From positions 410,376 through 474,375 of the forward strand of contig NZ_FOYW01000001.1 in assembly GCF_900115285.1 (NCBI RefSeq): a stretch of DNA of 64,000 bases, given 5' to 3'. Below, one piece after another: positions 53,796-62,301 of this stretch. How positions within the stretch are numbered: the stretch's first letter is position 1; each line of letters starts with the position of its first letter. The position numbers and the translations under genes are program-made. A model generated the notes under the pieces. That model was not told the origin of the DNA and did no database searches. It saw only the letters and a list, made by a program, of their open reading frames with translations. Source of the DNA: Marinobacter daqiaonensis. GTDB taxonomy: Bacteria > Pseudomonadota > Gammaproteobacteria > Pseudomonadales > Oleiphilaceae.

Positions 53796-54425
53796 ATGGA
53801 ATTACTTCCCGTGGAAACACTCAAGACGGCATTGATTGCCGGCCATCTTCTCGGGCTGGCCTTTGGCGTCGGTGGTGCCCTCACCCTGGACATTATCGCC
53901 TTTCGTTATTTCTATCTCGACCGCATCACCCCCGAGAAACTCGTCCTCTTTCATTTCATTGCCAGGCTGGTCACTGTTGGCCTGGTGATTCTCTGGATCA
54001 CGGGGCTCGCCTTCCTGTGGCTCTATTGGCAGCACCAGCCCGAACTGCTGGGCAATCCGAAGGTGTGGGCCAAGGTGACCATCGTCGTGGTACTGACCGT
54101 TAACGGTTATTTCCTCCACCACAAGGTCTTCCCGATTCTCGACCGCAATCTCGGCAGGTACCTGTTCTACCGGGTGAACGTGGACGAGAAGGCAATGATG
54201 TTCACTTTCTCCAGTATTTCGATCATTTCATGGGGTTTCCCGCTGGTTCTCGGTATCGCCCGCTCCCTCAATTTCACCACCGGCGTGGAGAACATCCTGG
54301 CGTTCTATTTCCTGATGCTCGCCAGCACATGCTTCGTGATGCTGATTATTTTCAAGCTGTTCCTCGAGCCGTTCAAACGCTTTGTGATCGACAGGCCCGC
54401 GCGGCAGAGAATCGCCCCGCCGTGA
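53796..54425 (+). CDS. Multi-pass membrane protein of unknown function
   Basis: 209 residues with about 6 TM helices (ALIAGHLLGLAFGVGGALTL, LVTVGLVILWITGLAFLWLY, VWAKVTIVVVLTVNGYFLHH, FSSISIISWGFPLVLGIA, ILAFYFLMLASTCFVMLIIF). Histidines at GHLLG, FHF and YFLHHK could be heme or metal ligands, recalling cytochrome-b-like or CopD-like membrane proteins. I do not recognise a family. Start ATG at 53796 has a GGGAGAAGG site. It is 138 bp before the CBM2/YceI operon and may have its own promoter. The 219 bp upstream shows a T-rich stretch after the DUF192 gene but no clear terminator hairpin. Confidence 0.7.
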   Translation: MELLPVETLKTALIAGHLLGLAFGVGGALTLDIIAFRYFYLDRITPEKLVLFHFIARLVTVGLVILWITGLAFLWLYWQHQPELLGNPKVWAKVTIVVVLTVNGYFLHHKVFPILDRNLGRYLFYRVNVDEKAMMFTFSSISIISWGFPLVLGIARSLNFTTGVENILAFYFLMLASTCFVMLIIFKLFLEPFKRFVIDRPARQRIAPP

Positions 54426-54563
54426 GCCGTTCCCGGTACGCAGTCACGGATTCGGAAGTCATCCATTGAATCCCGATGCCCGCAGTTCGGGCCCCAATTC
54501 ATTGCTACCCGTGGTTTGTGGTGGCCGTGTTTCACTTTCAGTACAGGATTAAAAACGTGTGCT

Positions 54564-55694
54564 ATGAAGACTAAATCCAGACTGGCCCTGCTGTTGTGCG
54601 GCAGTGCCCTCTCCGGTACGGCGGCAGCCGACTCACTCTGTGAGGTGGAATACATCATTCAACACAGCTGGCAGACGGGGGCTGTTCACCGGGTTCACCT
54701 CAACTACAACGGTCCGGCAACCTCTGGCTGGAACCTGCGCTGGACATTTCCGGGGCAGGAACAGATCGACTCCATTTTCAACGTCACTCACCTCCAGAAC
54801 GGCCACGAAGTCACGGTCGGGAACCTTCAGTGGAACGCCAGACTGGAACCAGGCAGCGAGCGCAAGTTCGGCTTCAATGTGCGTAATCCATCCGGAGCCA
54901 TGCCTGGGGAGTTCTTCCTGAATGGCCAGAGGTGTGGCGCCGAAACCGATCCTCAGGAGCCTGAGGAACCGAGCGAGCCCGGAAATCCCGATGAGCCCCT
55001 GGACCCTCCTGGCGATGATGATGGCGGCCACGGCGATGGCGGATCCACGCCTCCGGATTCCGGCAACCCGGGCGACGGCAGTGACAGTCCGGATGATGGC
55101 GATACCGGCACCGACGACGGTGGCATGGAGCCGGGCACCCCGGCGGAGCCCACTGACTGGTCGCTGAATGGCGAGCAGTCCTTCCTCGGTTTTGTTACCA
55201 CCAAGAACATCAACAACGTGGAAAGCCACGGCTTTGGCGGGCTTGCCGGTGGTGTTTCCGAAGACGGCATCGCCAGCCTCACCATCGACCTGGACAGCGT
55301 ACAGACCGGCATCGATATCCGTAACCAGCGCCTGCGGCAGATGCTGTTCAATACCGCGGTGAACCCCACGGCCAGTGTTTCCATCGAACTGGGCGACAAC
55401 CTTTCCAAAGTGCTCGGCCTGGATGCCGGCGAGGTCCTCTCCCTGGCGCTGCCGGCGCGGATCAGCCTGAACGGCCAGACCCGGGAGATCGGCAGCCAGC
55501 TGCGGATCGAGCGCCTGGGCAACCACCGTTTCCTGGTCAGCAGTGTCCAACCGCTGATCATCACGGCCGACCAGTTTGGCCTGGAAGGTGGCGTCGAGGC
55601 GCTTCGGGACGTGGCCGGCCTGAGCTCGATCAGTATTGCCGTACCCGTTGACTTCGCGCTGTTCTTCGAAACAGCCAAGCTCCCGACACCGTGA
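54564..55694 (+). CDS. Secreted CBM2-YceI protein
   Basis: 376 residues. A signal peptide ends near AAADS (about residue 22). CBM2-type cellulose-binding domain at about 24-118 (VHRVHLNYNGPATSGWNLRWTF, NPSGAMPGEFFLNGQRC). A Gly/Asp/Pro/Ser-rich linker follows at about 119-185. The YceI-like lipocalin fold at about 190-376 (SFLGFVTTKNINNVESHGFG, IASLTIDLDSVQTGIDIRNQRL) typically binds a polyprenyl such as ubiquinone. It is paired with a larger paralogue 14 bp downstream, and the layout recalls Cellvibrio Cbp2D/Cbp2E, proposed to feed electrons to cellulose-acting LPMOs. No LPMO or cellulase is in this window. Confidence 0.85.
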   Translation: MKTKSRLALLLCGSALSGTAAADSLCEVEYIIQHSWQTGAVHRVHLNYNGPATSGWNLRWTFPGQEQIDSIFNVTHLQNGHEVTVGNLQWNARLEPGSERKFGFNVRNPSGAMPGEFFLNGQRCGAETDPQEPEEPSEPGNPDEPLDPPGDDDGGHGDGGSTPPDSGNPGDGSDSPDDGDTGTDDGGMEPGTPAEPTDWSLNGEQSFLGFVTTKNINNVESHGFGGLAGGVSEDGIASLTIDLDSVQTGIDIRNQRLRQMLFNTAVNPTASVSIELGDNLSKVLGLDAGEVLSLALPARISLNGQTREIGSQLRIERLGNHRFLVSSVQPLIITADQFGLEGGVEALRDVAGLSSISIAVPVDFALFFETAKLPTP

Positions 55695-55708
55695 AGAGAG
55701 AGGCCCTT

Positions 55709-58700
55709 ATGAAACCCTTATTCAAACTGCTGACACTCACCGCGGGGGCAATGGCCGGCAATGTCGCGCTGGCAAACCAGCTTTGTACCGTGGAGTACCA
55801 GGAAACCGCCAACTGGGGCGCGGGCGCCACCCACATCGTAACCGTGGAAAATAATGGCCCTGGCCTTGAACAATGGGACATCTCCTGGACGTTTCCAGGC
55901 AATGAAACCATCGTCCAGCTGTGGAAGGGACATTTCGACCAGCAGGGCAATCAGGTGGGCGTCATTGATGCCGGATACAACGGTACAGTGGCCACGGGCG
56001 GCCAGTTCGATTTCGGATTCAACCTGGAAAATCCCTCCGGCAACCTGCCAACCGAGTTCTTCCTGAACGGGCAGAGCTGCACCACCCTGCTGGGTGGCCA
56101 GGATCCCGGGGCGGAACAGCCCGGCGAGCCGGATAATGATGCCCCGGACATGTCCGTTATGGGGTGGTCCCTCAACGGCGTCCAGTCCGAGTTTGGCTTC
56201 GTCACTGTCAAGAACACCGACGTTGCGGAGATCCAGAGTTTCGCCAACCTGCAGGCGTATGTGGACACCTCCGGCCGTGCAACCCTGGCGATCGACCTGA
56301 ATACCGTTGACACGGGTATCGACATTCGGGACCAGCGCATTCGCGACCACCTGTTCAGCAGCGGCCTTTTGCCAACGCTCTACTTCACCACCCAGGTGGA
56401 TATGGGCTCCGTGGCCGATCTTGAGCCCGGCGACGCCACCACCATGACGCTGGATGGTCGGCTTACCATGAACGGCATAAGCCAGGATACCACCGCCGAA
56501 GTGCTGGTCATCCGCACCGCCGATAACCGCATCGCGGTGCGCACGGCACGCCCGGTGATGGTCAAGGGAGATGACTTCGAGCTGGCAGGCGGTATCGAGA
56601 CGTTGCGGACCATCGCCGGCCTGTCCGCTATCGGCCAGACCGTTCCGGTGTACTTCAACCTCAATTTCTCGGCCATCCAGGGCGACGATGGCGATAACCT
56701 GATGCCGGTGGAGGCGGGCACCACCCCGGCCACGCCGTCCATCGTTAACGCCAGCTATACCGGGGCGAACAGCACGGTAACGGTCAGCTGGCAGGACCTC
56801 AGTGACAATGAAACCGGCTTTGTCGTAAAACGCCGTCAGGGCAACGGTTACTGGGAGACCCGGGCCGCTGTCGATGCAAACCAGACCCAGTGGATGGAGC
56901 GACTGGACTCCGAAGGCAACTACACCTATCGCGTGATTGCCGTGAACGGCAGTGTTCCGTCCGCCTCTTCCGGGAACGTTATTGTCAATGCCCAACCTGG
57001 CGATGACAGTGGAGATTCCGGGGACAACCCCGGCACCGACCCGAGCCAGAATCCTGATGATGGCGACAACGGTAATGGTGGCGACGGCGGTACCCCGGAT
57101 AACGGCGATGGTGGCGATACTGGCGGTGAAGAGCCAGTACCGGGTGACGGTGATGACAATGCCGGTGGACAGCCCGATGGTGCCGAAATCTACGCCAGCC
57201 ATTGCGCGGCCTGCCACGGGGCGGACGGTTCCGGTGGCGCCATCGGCGTCTCACTGACCAGCCCCGGCGAGCTCGGCTCGCTGGTGGCCTACATTGAACG
57301 CACCATGCCCCTGGGCAACACCGGCCGTTGCGTGGACGACTGCGCCGAAGCGGTAGGCCAATACATTGCCGACAGCATCTGGGCGGACACCGGTTCGGGA
57401 GGCGACGGCGGTGACGTCGTGCTGGAAGACGAAACACCAGGGCCACGCCAGCTCAACCTGATGACCCGTTATCACTACGCCAACGCTATTCGTGACCTGG
57501 TGGGCATTGATGCCTCCGACCTGACCACCAACTTCCCGGTAGAGGCACGGGTTCTGGGCTTCAATAACAATGCCGCCAAGAACTATGTGTCGGCACGGCA
57601 CCTGGATGAATACCTCAAGGCTGCCGAAACCATTGCCGAAAAGGCGGTGACCGAGCGCCGTTCCAGCCTGTTGTCCTGTGATGCGGGCGCCAGCGGATGC
57701 TCCGCGCAGTTTGTGGAAGGCTTCGGCCGCAGGGCGTTCCGCCGACCCCTCAACAGTGACGAGCACCAGGCCTACCTCTCCATGTTCGATGCCGAGGGCG
57801 ATTTTGACGAAGGCATGGAAGCAGTCATCACCGCTATGCTGGTGTCACCGAACTTCCTGTATATCAGTGAGCTCGGCGAGCAGACCGGCAGTGGGAACTA
57901 TGAACTGACGCCCCACGAGGTGGCCACCCAGCTCTCGTTCACTTACCAGGGTACGATTCCCGACGCCACCCTGATGGCGGCCGCGGACGCTGACCAGCTG
58001 AATACGCCGGAACAACTGGAAGCCCAGGCCCGCCGTCTGCTGCAATCCGACAAGGCCCGTGTGCATCTGGGGCACTTCGCCGAACAGTGGCTGGAATCAG
58101 ACCCGGCCTCCATGGGCAGCAAGGATCCGAACCTGTTCCCCCGCTTCAACGGCGATGTCCGTGAGGCCATGCACCGGGAACTGCGGGCATTCTTCAACCA
58201 CGTGGTATTCGACTCCACCGGTCGCTTTGACGAGCTCTTCACGGCGGACTATGTCTTCGTGAACGAGGCCCTGGCGGACTACTACGGCCTGCCCGGTGTC
58301 AGCGGCGACCAGCTTCGCCTGGTTCAGGATACCAATGGCATCCGGGGCGGTCTGCTGGCACTGGGCGCCGTCATGGCCTCCCATGGTCACGCCAACGAAT
58401 CGGCGCCCATCCCGCGGGGCAACTTCGTGCGCCGCCGGCTGATGTGCCAGGACCTGCCGCCCCCCCCGGAAGATCTGGACACCAGCGGCCCTGCCCCTGA
58501 CCCGTCACAGACCACCCGTGAGCGATTTGAGGCCCGCACCGGGGGCGACGACTGTCAGACCTGCCACCTGTACATCAATGGCATCGGCTTTGGCTTCGAA
58601 GCCTTTGACGGAGCCGGCGGCTTCCGCACCACCGACAACAACAGGCCTGTTAATACCTATGGTGTGATCTACGGCCTCGAAAGCCTGCTGGAGGAGACCA

Positions 58701-58930
58701 GCGCAGCCTACGACGGTGTTCGTCAGATGCAACAGACGCTGGTCCAGACCGACAGTCTCAAGAGCTGTATGTCCAGGCAGTTTTACCGGTTCGCCCGGGG
58801 ATACATCGAAACCGGCAGTGACAGCAACACTCTCGATAACCTGAACCAGCTGTTCGCCAATAGCGGCTATGACCTGCAAGAGCTGATGGTCGGCCTCACC
58901 CAGCTGCAGACGTTCACACTGCGCCGGTAA
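55709..58930 (+). CDS. Secreted CBM2-YceI-Fn3-cytochrome c-DUF1592/1588/1585 protein
   Basis: 1073 residues. Domain order: signal peptide (about 1-20), CBM2 (about 22-118; NPSGNLPTEFFLNGQSC), YceI (about 145-330), fibronectin III (about 345-430), a long Asp/Gly/Asn-rich linker, a cytochrome c domain with heme site CAACH at 499-503, then the DUF1587/1592/1588/1585 region (about 580-1073) with a second CxxCH (CQTCH at 949). The YceI part repeats that of the upstream protein (DSVQTGIDIRNQR versus NTVDTGIDIRDQR). It may be an outer-surface electron-transfer protein acting on polysaccharide. The same transcript continues into the DUF1552 gene 16 bp downstream. Start ATG 55709 fits the signal peptide. 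Confidence 0.88.
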   Translation: MKPLFKLLTLTAGAMAGNVALANQLCTVEYQETANWGAGATHIVTVENNGPGLEQWDISWTFPGNETIVQLWKGHFDQQGNQVGVIDAGYNGTVATGGQFDFGFNLENPSGNLPTEFFLNGQSCTTLLGGQDPGAEQPGEPDNDAPDMSVMGWSLNGVQSEFGFVTVKNTDVAEIQSFANLQAYVDTSGRATLAIDLNTVDTGIDIRDQRIRDHLFSSGLLPTLYFTTQVDMGSVADLEPGDATTMTLDGRLTMNGISQDTTAEVLVIRTADNRIAVRTARPVMVKGDDFELAGGIETLRTIAGLSAIGQTVPVYFNLNFSAIQGDDGDNLMPVEAGTTPATPSIVNASYTGANSTVTVSWQDLSDNETGFVVKRRQGNGYWETRAAVDANQTQWMERLDSEGNYTYRVIAVNGSVPSASSGNVIVNAQPGDDSGDSGDNPGTDPSQNPDDGDNGNGGDGGTPDNGDGGDTGGEEPVPGDGDDNAGGQPDGAEIYASHCAACHGADGSGGAIGVSLTSPGELGSLVAYIERTMPLGNTGRCVDDCAEAVGQYIADSIWADTGSGGDGGDVVLEDETPGPRQLNLMTRYHYANAIRDLVGIDASDLTTNFPVEARVLGFNNNAAKNYVSARHLDEYLKAAETIAEKAVTERRSSLLSCDAGASGCSAQFVEGFGRRAFRRPLNSDEHQAYLSMFDAEGDFDEGMEAVITAMLVSPNFLYISELGEQTGSGNYELTPHEVATQLSFTYQGTIPDATLMAAADADQLNTPEQLEAQARRLLQSDKARVHLGHFAEQWLESDPASMGSKDPNLFPRFNGDVREAMHRELRAFFNHVVFDSTGRFDELFTADYVFVNEALADYYGLPGVSGDQLRLVQDTNGIRGGLLALGAVMASHGHANESAPIPRGNFVRRRLMCQDLPPPPEDLDTSGPAPDPSQTTRERFEARTGGDDCQTCHLYINGIGFGFEAFDGAGGFRTTDNNRPVNTYGVIYGLESLLEETSAAYDGVRQMQQTLVQTDSLKSCMSRQFYRFARGYIETGSDSNTLDNLNQLFANSGYDLQELMVGLTQLQTFTLRR

Positions 58931-58946
58931 GACAAGGAGTTTTCCA

Positions 58947-60242
58947 ATGAAATCCAATCGACGTCAGTTTCTGAAAACCCTCGGTGGCACCGCCCTTGCG
59001 GCGCCACTGGCCACCATGCCCTGGGCCCGGGTGGCCATGGCTCAGCAATCGGGAGCGCCCAGGCGCGCGGTTTTCGTCTTCATTCCGGACGGCTGTATCC
59101 CCGAGCGTTTTCATCCCAGCGGGAGCGAGTTCGAGTTTCAGCTGAACGACATGACAAGCCCGCTGGAATCCATCAGGCAGCACTGCGTGTTCACCAGCGG
59201 TCTGAACATGTATGAAGGCGGCCATACCCACGAGGGGGGTGTGGCAAAAGTGCTGACCGGTAACAACACCGAATCACTGGATTATTTCCTGGCCCAGCGC
59301 ATCGGCCAGAGCACGCCCTTCCGTGGAATCAACCTGGGGGTGCACGCCACATTCCAGAATGGTGAGGGGAACGCACCGAGCTTTTCCACGGGTAACGTCC
59401 CCATAACCCCCAACGACAACCCGATCAACGCCTTCGATAACATTTTCGGAGGCCAGGACCCGGGTAATGTGCCGGTAAGCGACCGTCGCAAGCGCAGCAT
59501 CCTCGACCAGATGATTTCTGAAATCCGGGCCCTCAACAGCAAGGTGGGTGCGAACGAACGGGAAAAGCTGGAATTCCACACCGACAGCATCCGGGAAGTG
59601 GAAAAGCGGATACTGAGTAACGGCGCCGAAGCGGGCATGTGCAACACCTCGGGCTACAATTCAGCCGGGTTTACCGTGCCCGAGGGCTGGCACGGTTATC
59701 CGCCGAAAATCCACCTGGACGAGCATTACGAAACCATCGGCCGCCTGCAGATGGATCTGATCACCGAGTCCTTCGCCTGTGACATGACCCGCGTAGCGAC
59801 TCTGATGTGGTCCCACCCGGTCAGTCCGCTGCGAGTCGAGGGCATTGACCAGGGGCACCATGACACCTCCCACTTCGGCCAGGCCGACGGGGGCATCGCG
59901 GACAAGTTCGTACGGTACAAGCAGTACCACATGCGACAGTTCCGGTACCTGGTGGAGAATCTCGCCAGCCGTACCGATACCGATGGTAACAGTCTGCTTC
60001 ACAACTCGGTCATCTTCCTGTGCTCGGAGCTCGGCCACAGTGATGCCCACGATCATCGCAACATGCCCTTTGTCCTGGCGGGCAACGCCGGCGGAGCGCT
60101 CCAGACCGGCCGTTACCTGAACTTCGGCGGCGACGCCCATACCAAACTGCTGGTATCCGTCGCCAACATGATGGGTGTGGACATTGACCGCTTCGGCTAC
60201 ACCGGCCACGGCACGGGCGGACTTCCGGGTCTGCTAGCCTAG
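58947..60242 (+). CDS. DUF1552 protein with Tat-type signal
   Basis: 431 residues. The N-terminus NRRQFLKTLGGTALAAP is a twin-arginine signal, so the protein is probably folded with cofactor before export. DUF1552 core: VFVFIPDGCIPERFHPSGS, LTGNNTESLDYFLAQRIG, FACDMTRVATLMWSHPVSPL and SHFGQADGG, with several His/Asp clusters (HDTSHFG, HSDAHDHRN) that look like an alkaline-phosphatase/sulfatase-like metal site. DUF1552 genes usually follow DUF1592 genes, as here. The stop TAG (60240-60242) consists of one base of host sequence and two of a 266-bp inserted element; without the insertion the frame would read ten more codons (WSVTKNKNPV) to a TGA at 60541. Confidence 0.88.
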   Translation: MKSNRRQFLKTLGGTALAAPLATMPWARVAMAQQSGAPRRAVFVFIPDGCIPERFHPSGSEFEFQLNDMTSPLESIRQHCVFTSGLNMYEGGHTHEGGVAKVLTGNNTESLDYFLAQRIGQSTPFRGINLGVHATFQNGEGNAPSFSTGNVPITPNDNPINAFDNIFGGQDPGNVPVSDRRKRSILDQMISEIRALNSKVGANEREKLEFHTDSIREVEKRILSNGAEAGMCNTSGYNSAGFTVPEGWHGYPPKIHLDEHYETIGRLQMDLITESFACDMTRVATLMWSHPVSPLRVEGIDQGHHDTSHFGQADGGIADKFVRYKQYHMRQFRYLVENLASRTDTDGNSLLHNSVIFLCSELGHSDAHDHRNMPFVLAGNAGGALQTGRYLNFGGDAHTKLLVSVANMMGVDIDRFGYTGHGTGGLPGLLA

Positions 60243-60511
60243 TGTCTCGGCGGGTTAATTCGCTGACCTACTGAGCCCCTGAAAGCCTTGAGAGCAAGGC
60301 GCGGTGTCGAAGGTTTGGTGGTTCCAAATCGAGGCGCCGCAACACAGCTCTCAAGGCTTTCAGGGGCTCCCGGAGGGCTTGCCGCTGGCGACTCTGGACC
60401 TGTGTTGTCAGCCCTTGATGTGGAACCACCACACCTGCGGACTGACGCCTTGGCCAGAGTCGCCAGCGGCAAGCAATAGGTCAGCGAATTAACCGGCCGG
60501 GACACTAGCCT
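60236..60511. mobile_element. 266-bp MITE-like element with TIRs and 5-bp target duplication
   Basis: The element is 60241-60506. Its ends, 60241-60270 and 60477-60506, are inverted repeats matching at 28 of 30 positions, beginning AGTGTC and ending with GCTGACCTA on the inner side. AGCCT occurs directly on both flanks (60236-60240 and 60507-60511). Inside are two hairpins: stems 60273-60295 with 60347-60369 (23 bp, perfect), and 60377-60397 with 60454-60474 (21 bp, perfect). The loops are related in opposite orientation (TGGTGGTTCCA at 60316-60326, its complement at 60421-60431), while the stems are unrelated. It encodes no protein. It resembles a non-autonomous transposable element; the family is unknown to me. 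Confidence 0.8.
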
Positions 60512-60553
60512 GGTCAGTAACGAAAAACAAGAATCCGGTCTGAGAAGATGCTT

Positions 60554-60580
60554 GCCCTGGCCTTGCCGGGGCTTTTTTTT
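60554..60580 (+). terminator. Rho-independent terminator of the CBM2/DUF1552 operon
   Basis: GCCCTGGC-ctt-GCCGGGGC (60554-60572; one T:G wobble) followed by eight T residues (60573-60580). It would end the operon running to 60242; the 266-bp element now lies between the last stop codon and this terminator. Confidence 0.85.
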
Positions 60581-60695
60581 GCCGAACCTCTGGACAAGGG
60601 CGGGCCACTCGCCAACACTCTGAAACAGTGAACAAAACCTGTAAGAGCAGGAACAGTCACAGACGACCTGCCAACAACACAATGAGGAAATGCCA

Positions 60696-60941
60696 ATGCC
60701 GTTTTCCGCCGATCACATCGCCGAACTCAATCTGCTCACCCTGTTCGATGCCCCCTCCTCCCAGGAAGGCATCAAGGTCCATGAACATTCCGCCGCTCCG
60801 GAAATGGTCGCGGCTGCAGAACGTCTTCATGCCAAGGGTCTGATATCCCAGAGGGACGGTGGTTACCTGACCAACCTCGGTAGCGAGGCCGCCGAGCACG
60901 CCCAGCGGATTCTCTACGTGCTCACCAGTGACCAGAACTAG
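60696..60941 (+). CDS. TIGR02647-family small protein
   Basis: 81 residues. The pattern AELNLLTLFDAPSSQEGIKVH, split at LFDAPSSQEG, followed by AAPEMVAAAERLHAKGLISQRDGGYLTNLGSEAAEHAQ, is that of the TIGR02647 family, common in Pseudomonas-related Gammaproteobacteria; it looks like a small winged-helix-type or regulatory fold. Function unknown. The start at 60696 is favoured over 60690 by the AGGA site at 60685. The stop TAG is followed directly by a short sequence matching the tip of the 266-bp element. Confidence 0.8.
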   Translation: MPFSADHIAELNLLTLFDAPSSQEGIKVHEHSAAPEMVAAAERLHAKGLISQRDGGYLTNLGSEAAEHAQRILYVLTSDQN

Positions 60942-60958
60942 TGTCCCGGGGAAACACT
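60940..60958. repeat. Possible excision scar or tip relic of the 266-bp element
   Basis: AGTGTCCCGG (60940-60949) equals the outermost ten bases of the right arm of the element at 60241-60506 read inward. It is followed after four bases by ACACT (60954-60958), the outer tip in the other orientation. The pattern is what an internal deletion of a second copy would leave. It also overlaps the stop codon of the TIGR02647 gene. It could be a short chance hairpin. Confidence 0.35.
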
Positions 60959-61355
60959 ACCGCTCAGGTAGCCTTACCTCTTTGACGCCACCTCCGTAGC
61001 CGTGCTTCTGGTCACGGCCTTCGACCACCACTGTATCGACATCTTCAGGTATCTCAACGCCTCCGAGACGGCGGGTAAAGGGCTGTTCGTCGGCATGGTG
61101 GTGCAGCAGCTGGCGCACTCCCAGCTGGGTGCCGTCCGCCGTCCTGATCCGGAAGGCGTCCGCATAGCGCTGGGGCGAATCATAGGGTGACGACAGGGTC
61201 ACGGAAAACAGGTAGCTGCCACTGGCTTCGGGTTCGACCTCCACGCCGATCACATCGGGATATTTCTGCGCCGTTTCTTCGCCGTGGGCGGTCACCACGG
61301 CGAGGGCACAAGCGAACAGCAGCGGAGATAGCGTAACAAACGAACGAATCGTCAT
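60957..61355 (-). CDS. Small secreted protein of unknown function
   Basis: 132 residues. The signal peptide ends near VTAHGEE (about residue 24), preceded by SFVTLSPLLFACALAVV. The mature domain is about 105 residues (YPDVIGVEVEPEASGSYLFSVTLSSPYDSPQRYADAF, GVRQLLHHHADEQPFTRRLGGVEIPEDVDTVVVEGRD), a beta-rich sequence with HHHADEQPF, a His-rich stretch. I do not recognise the family. I took the ATG with an AGGAAGGA site, because the frame upstream lacks support. It lies 110 bp downstream of the rhomboid gene on the same strand. Confidence 0.65.
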   Translation of the reverse strand: MTIRSFVTLSPLLFACALAVVTAHGEETAQKYPDVIGVEVEPEASGSYLFSVTLSSPYDSPQRYADAFRIRTADGTQLGVRQLLHHHADEQPFTRRLGGVEIPEDVDTVVVEGRDQKHGYGGGVKEVRLPER

Positions 61356-61465
61356 GGCGATATCCTTCCTGGAACAGGCTTTGATGGGCCCGAGGAGCTG
61401 GCAGGCCCCAGCCGCACCCGTCCAGTGAACATGGACCTCGTGCCCCTGATTGTCCAGCAGTAGCA

Positions 61466-62137
61466 CTAGCCCCGCACTTTAGGTCGTACCGTGAGCATGA
61501 AGATCAGCCCGAAGACCATGCCCGCCAGGTGCGCGAAATTGGCCACGCCCTGCTGGGTACCGCTGACGCCCGCTACCAGTTCGATCACCCCGATGAGCAC
61601 GACAAAGTATTTGGCCTTCATGGGAATCGGGGGAAATATCAGCATGACCATCTGGTTCGGAAAGGTCATCCCGAAAGCCAGCAGAATGGCAAAAACGCCG
61701 CCAGAAGCCCCTACTGTGGGCGCCGCCGGCATCACACCGCTGGACATCAGCAGAACCTGGACCGCTCCGGCGCCGATAATGCACAGGAAATAGAAACAGG
61801 CGAAGGTGAGCGAACCCCAGGCACGCTCCATGGCACTGCCAAACATCCAGAGCACGAACATGTTGATGAACAGGTGAAACAGGCCTCCGTGCATGAACGC
61901 GTAGGTGACCAGTTGCCAGATCTGAAACTCGCCGGCGGAAGCACCCGGGGGCAGATTGATGGCCACCTCGCCGCCCATGGGCCATAGCGCGAGGCTCTGG
62001 AGGCCGGCATAGGGCCCCGCCAGCAGCGCAACGAAAGCAATCGTATTGACGATCAGCAGGCCGGTAACGACGGGAATGGGCCCACGGCTGATCACTTCGT
62101 TCTCGTTCATTCGTTCGCTTTTTTCCTCGGCGTTCAT
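61466..62137 (-). CDS. Rhomboid-family intramembrane serine protease
   Basis: 223-residue inner-membrane protein with 6 TM helices. The active site is visible as GASGGVFAILLAFG (catalytic Ser in GASGG) and the His in VANFAHLAGMVFGLIF; the conserved Asn-His pair of TM2 is in HLFINMFVLWMFG. It cleaves single-pass membrane proteins. No adjacent candidate substrate is obvious. The start at 62137 gives a short charged N-terminus (NAEEKSERMNENE) before the first TM helix; the alternative ATG at codon 10 is possible. The small secreted protein gene follows. Confidence 0.88.
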   Translation of the reverse strand: MNAEEKSERMNENEVISRGPIPVVTGLLIVNTIAFVALLAGPYAGLQSLALWPMGGEVAINLPPGASAGEFQIWQLVTYAFMHGGLFHLFINMFVLWMFGSAMERAWGSLTFACFYFLCIIGAGAVQVLLMSSGVMPAAPTVGASGGVFAILLAFGMTFPNQMVMLIFPPIPMKAKYFVVLIGVIELVAGVSGTQQGVANFAHLAGMVFGLIFMLTVRPKVRG

Positions 62138-62301
62138 AGCACTCCCCGGGTTGTGGAACTGGCACTCAGTTAACTATAGACGTGTGGCCCCACTCCCGGG
62201 ACTACAACCCCGGCTGCCGGATCCACTGCCTGTCTGTTTTGAGAAACACCGGATACCAAGGCGGTTGTATCATCGAAAATGCCGCCGCCGAGGAGCTGCG
62301 A

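Noticed and set aside
55718..57217. 499-codon minus-strand open frame opposite the CBM2-cytochrome gene.
   Set aside because: Low-complexity Ile/Val/Ala-rich translation caused by GC-rich third positions of the true gene.
60273..60474. The two hairpins as attC-like integron sites or a CRISPR leader.
   Set aside because: No integrase, no core-site motifs as in attC, and the flanking inverted repeats and target duplication point to transposition.
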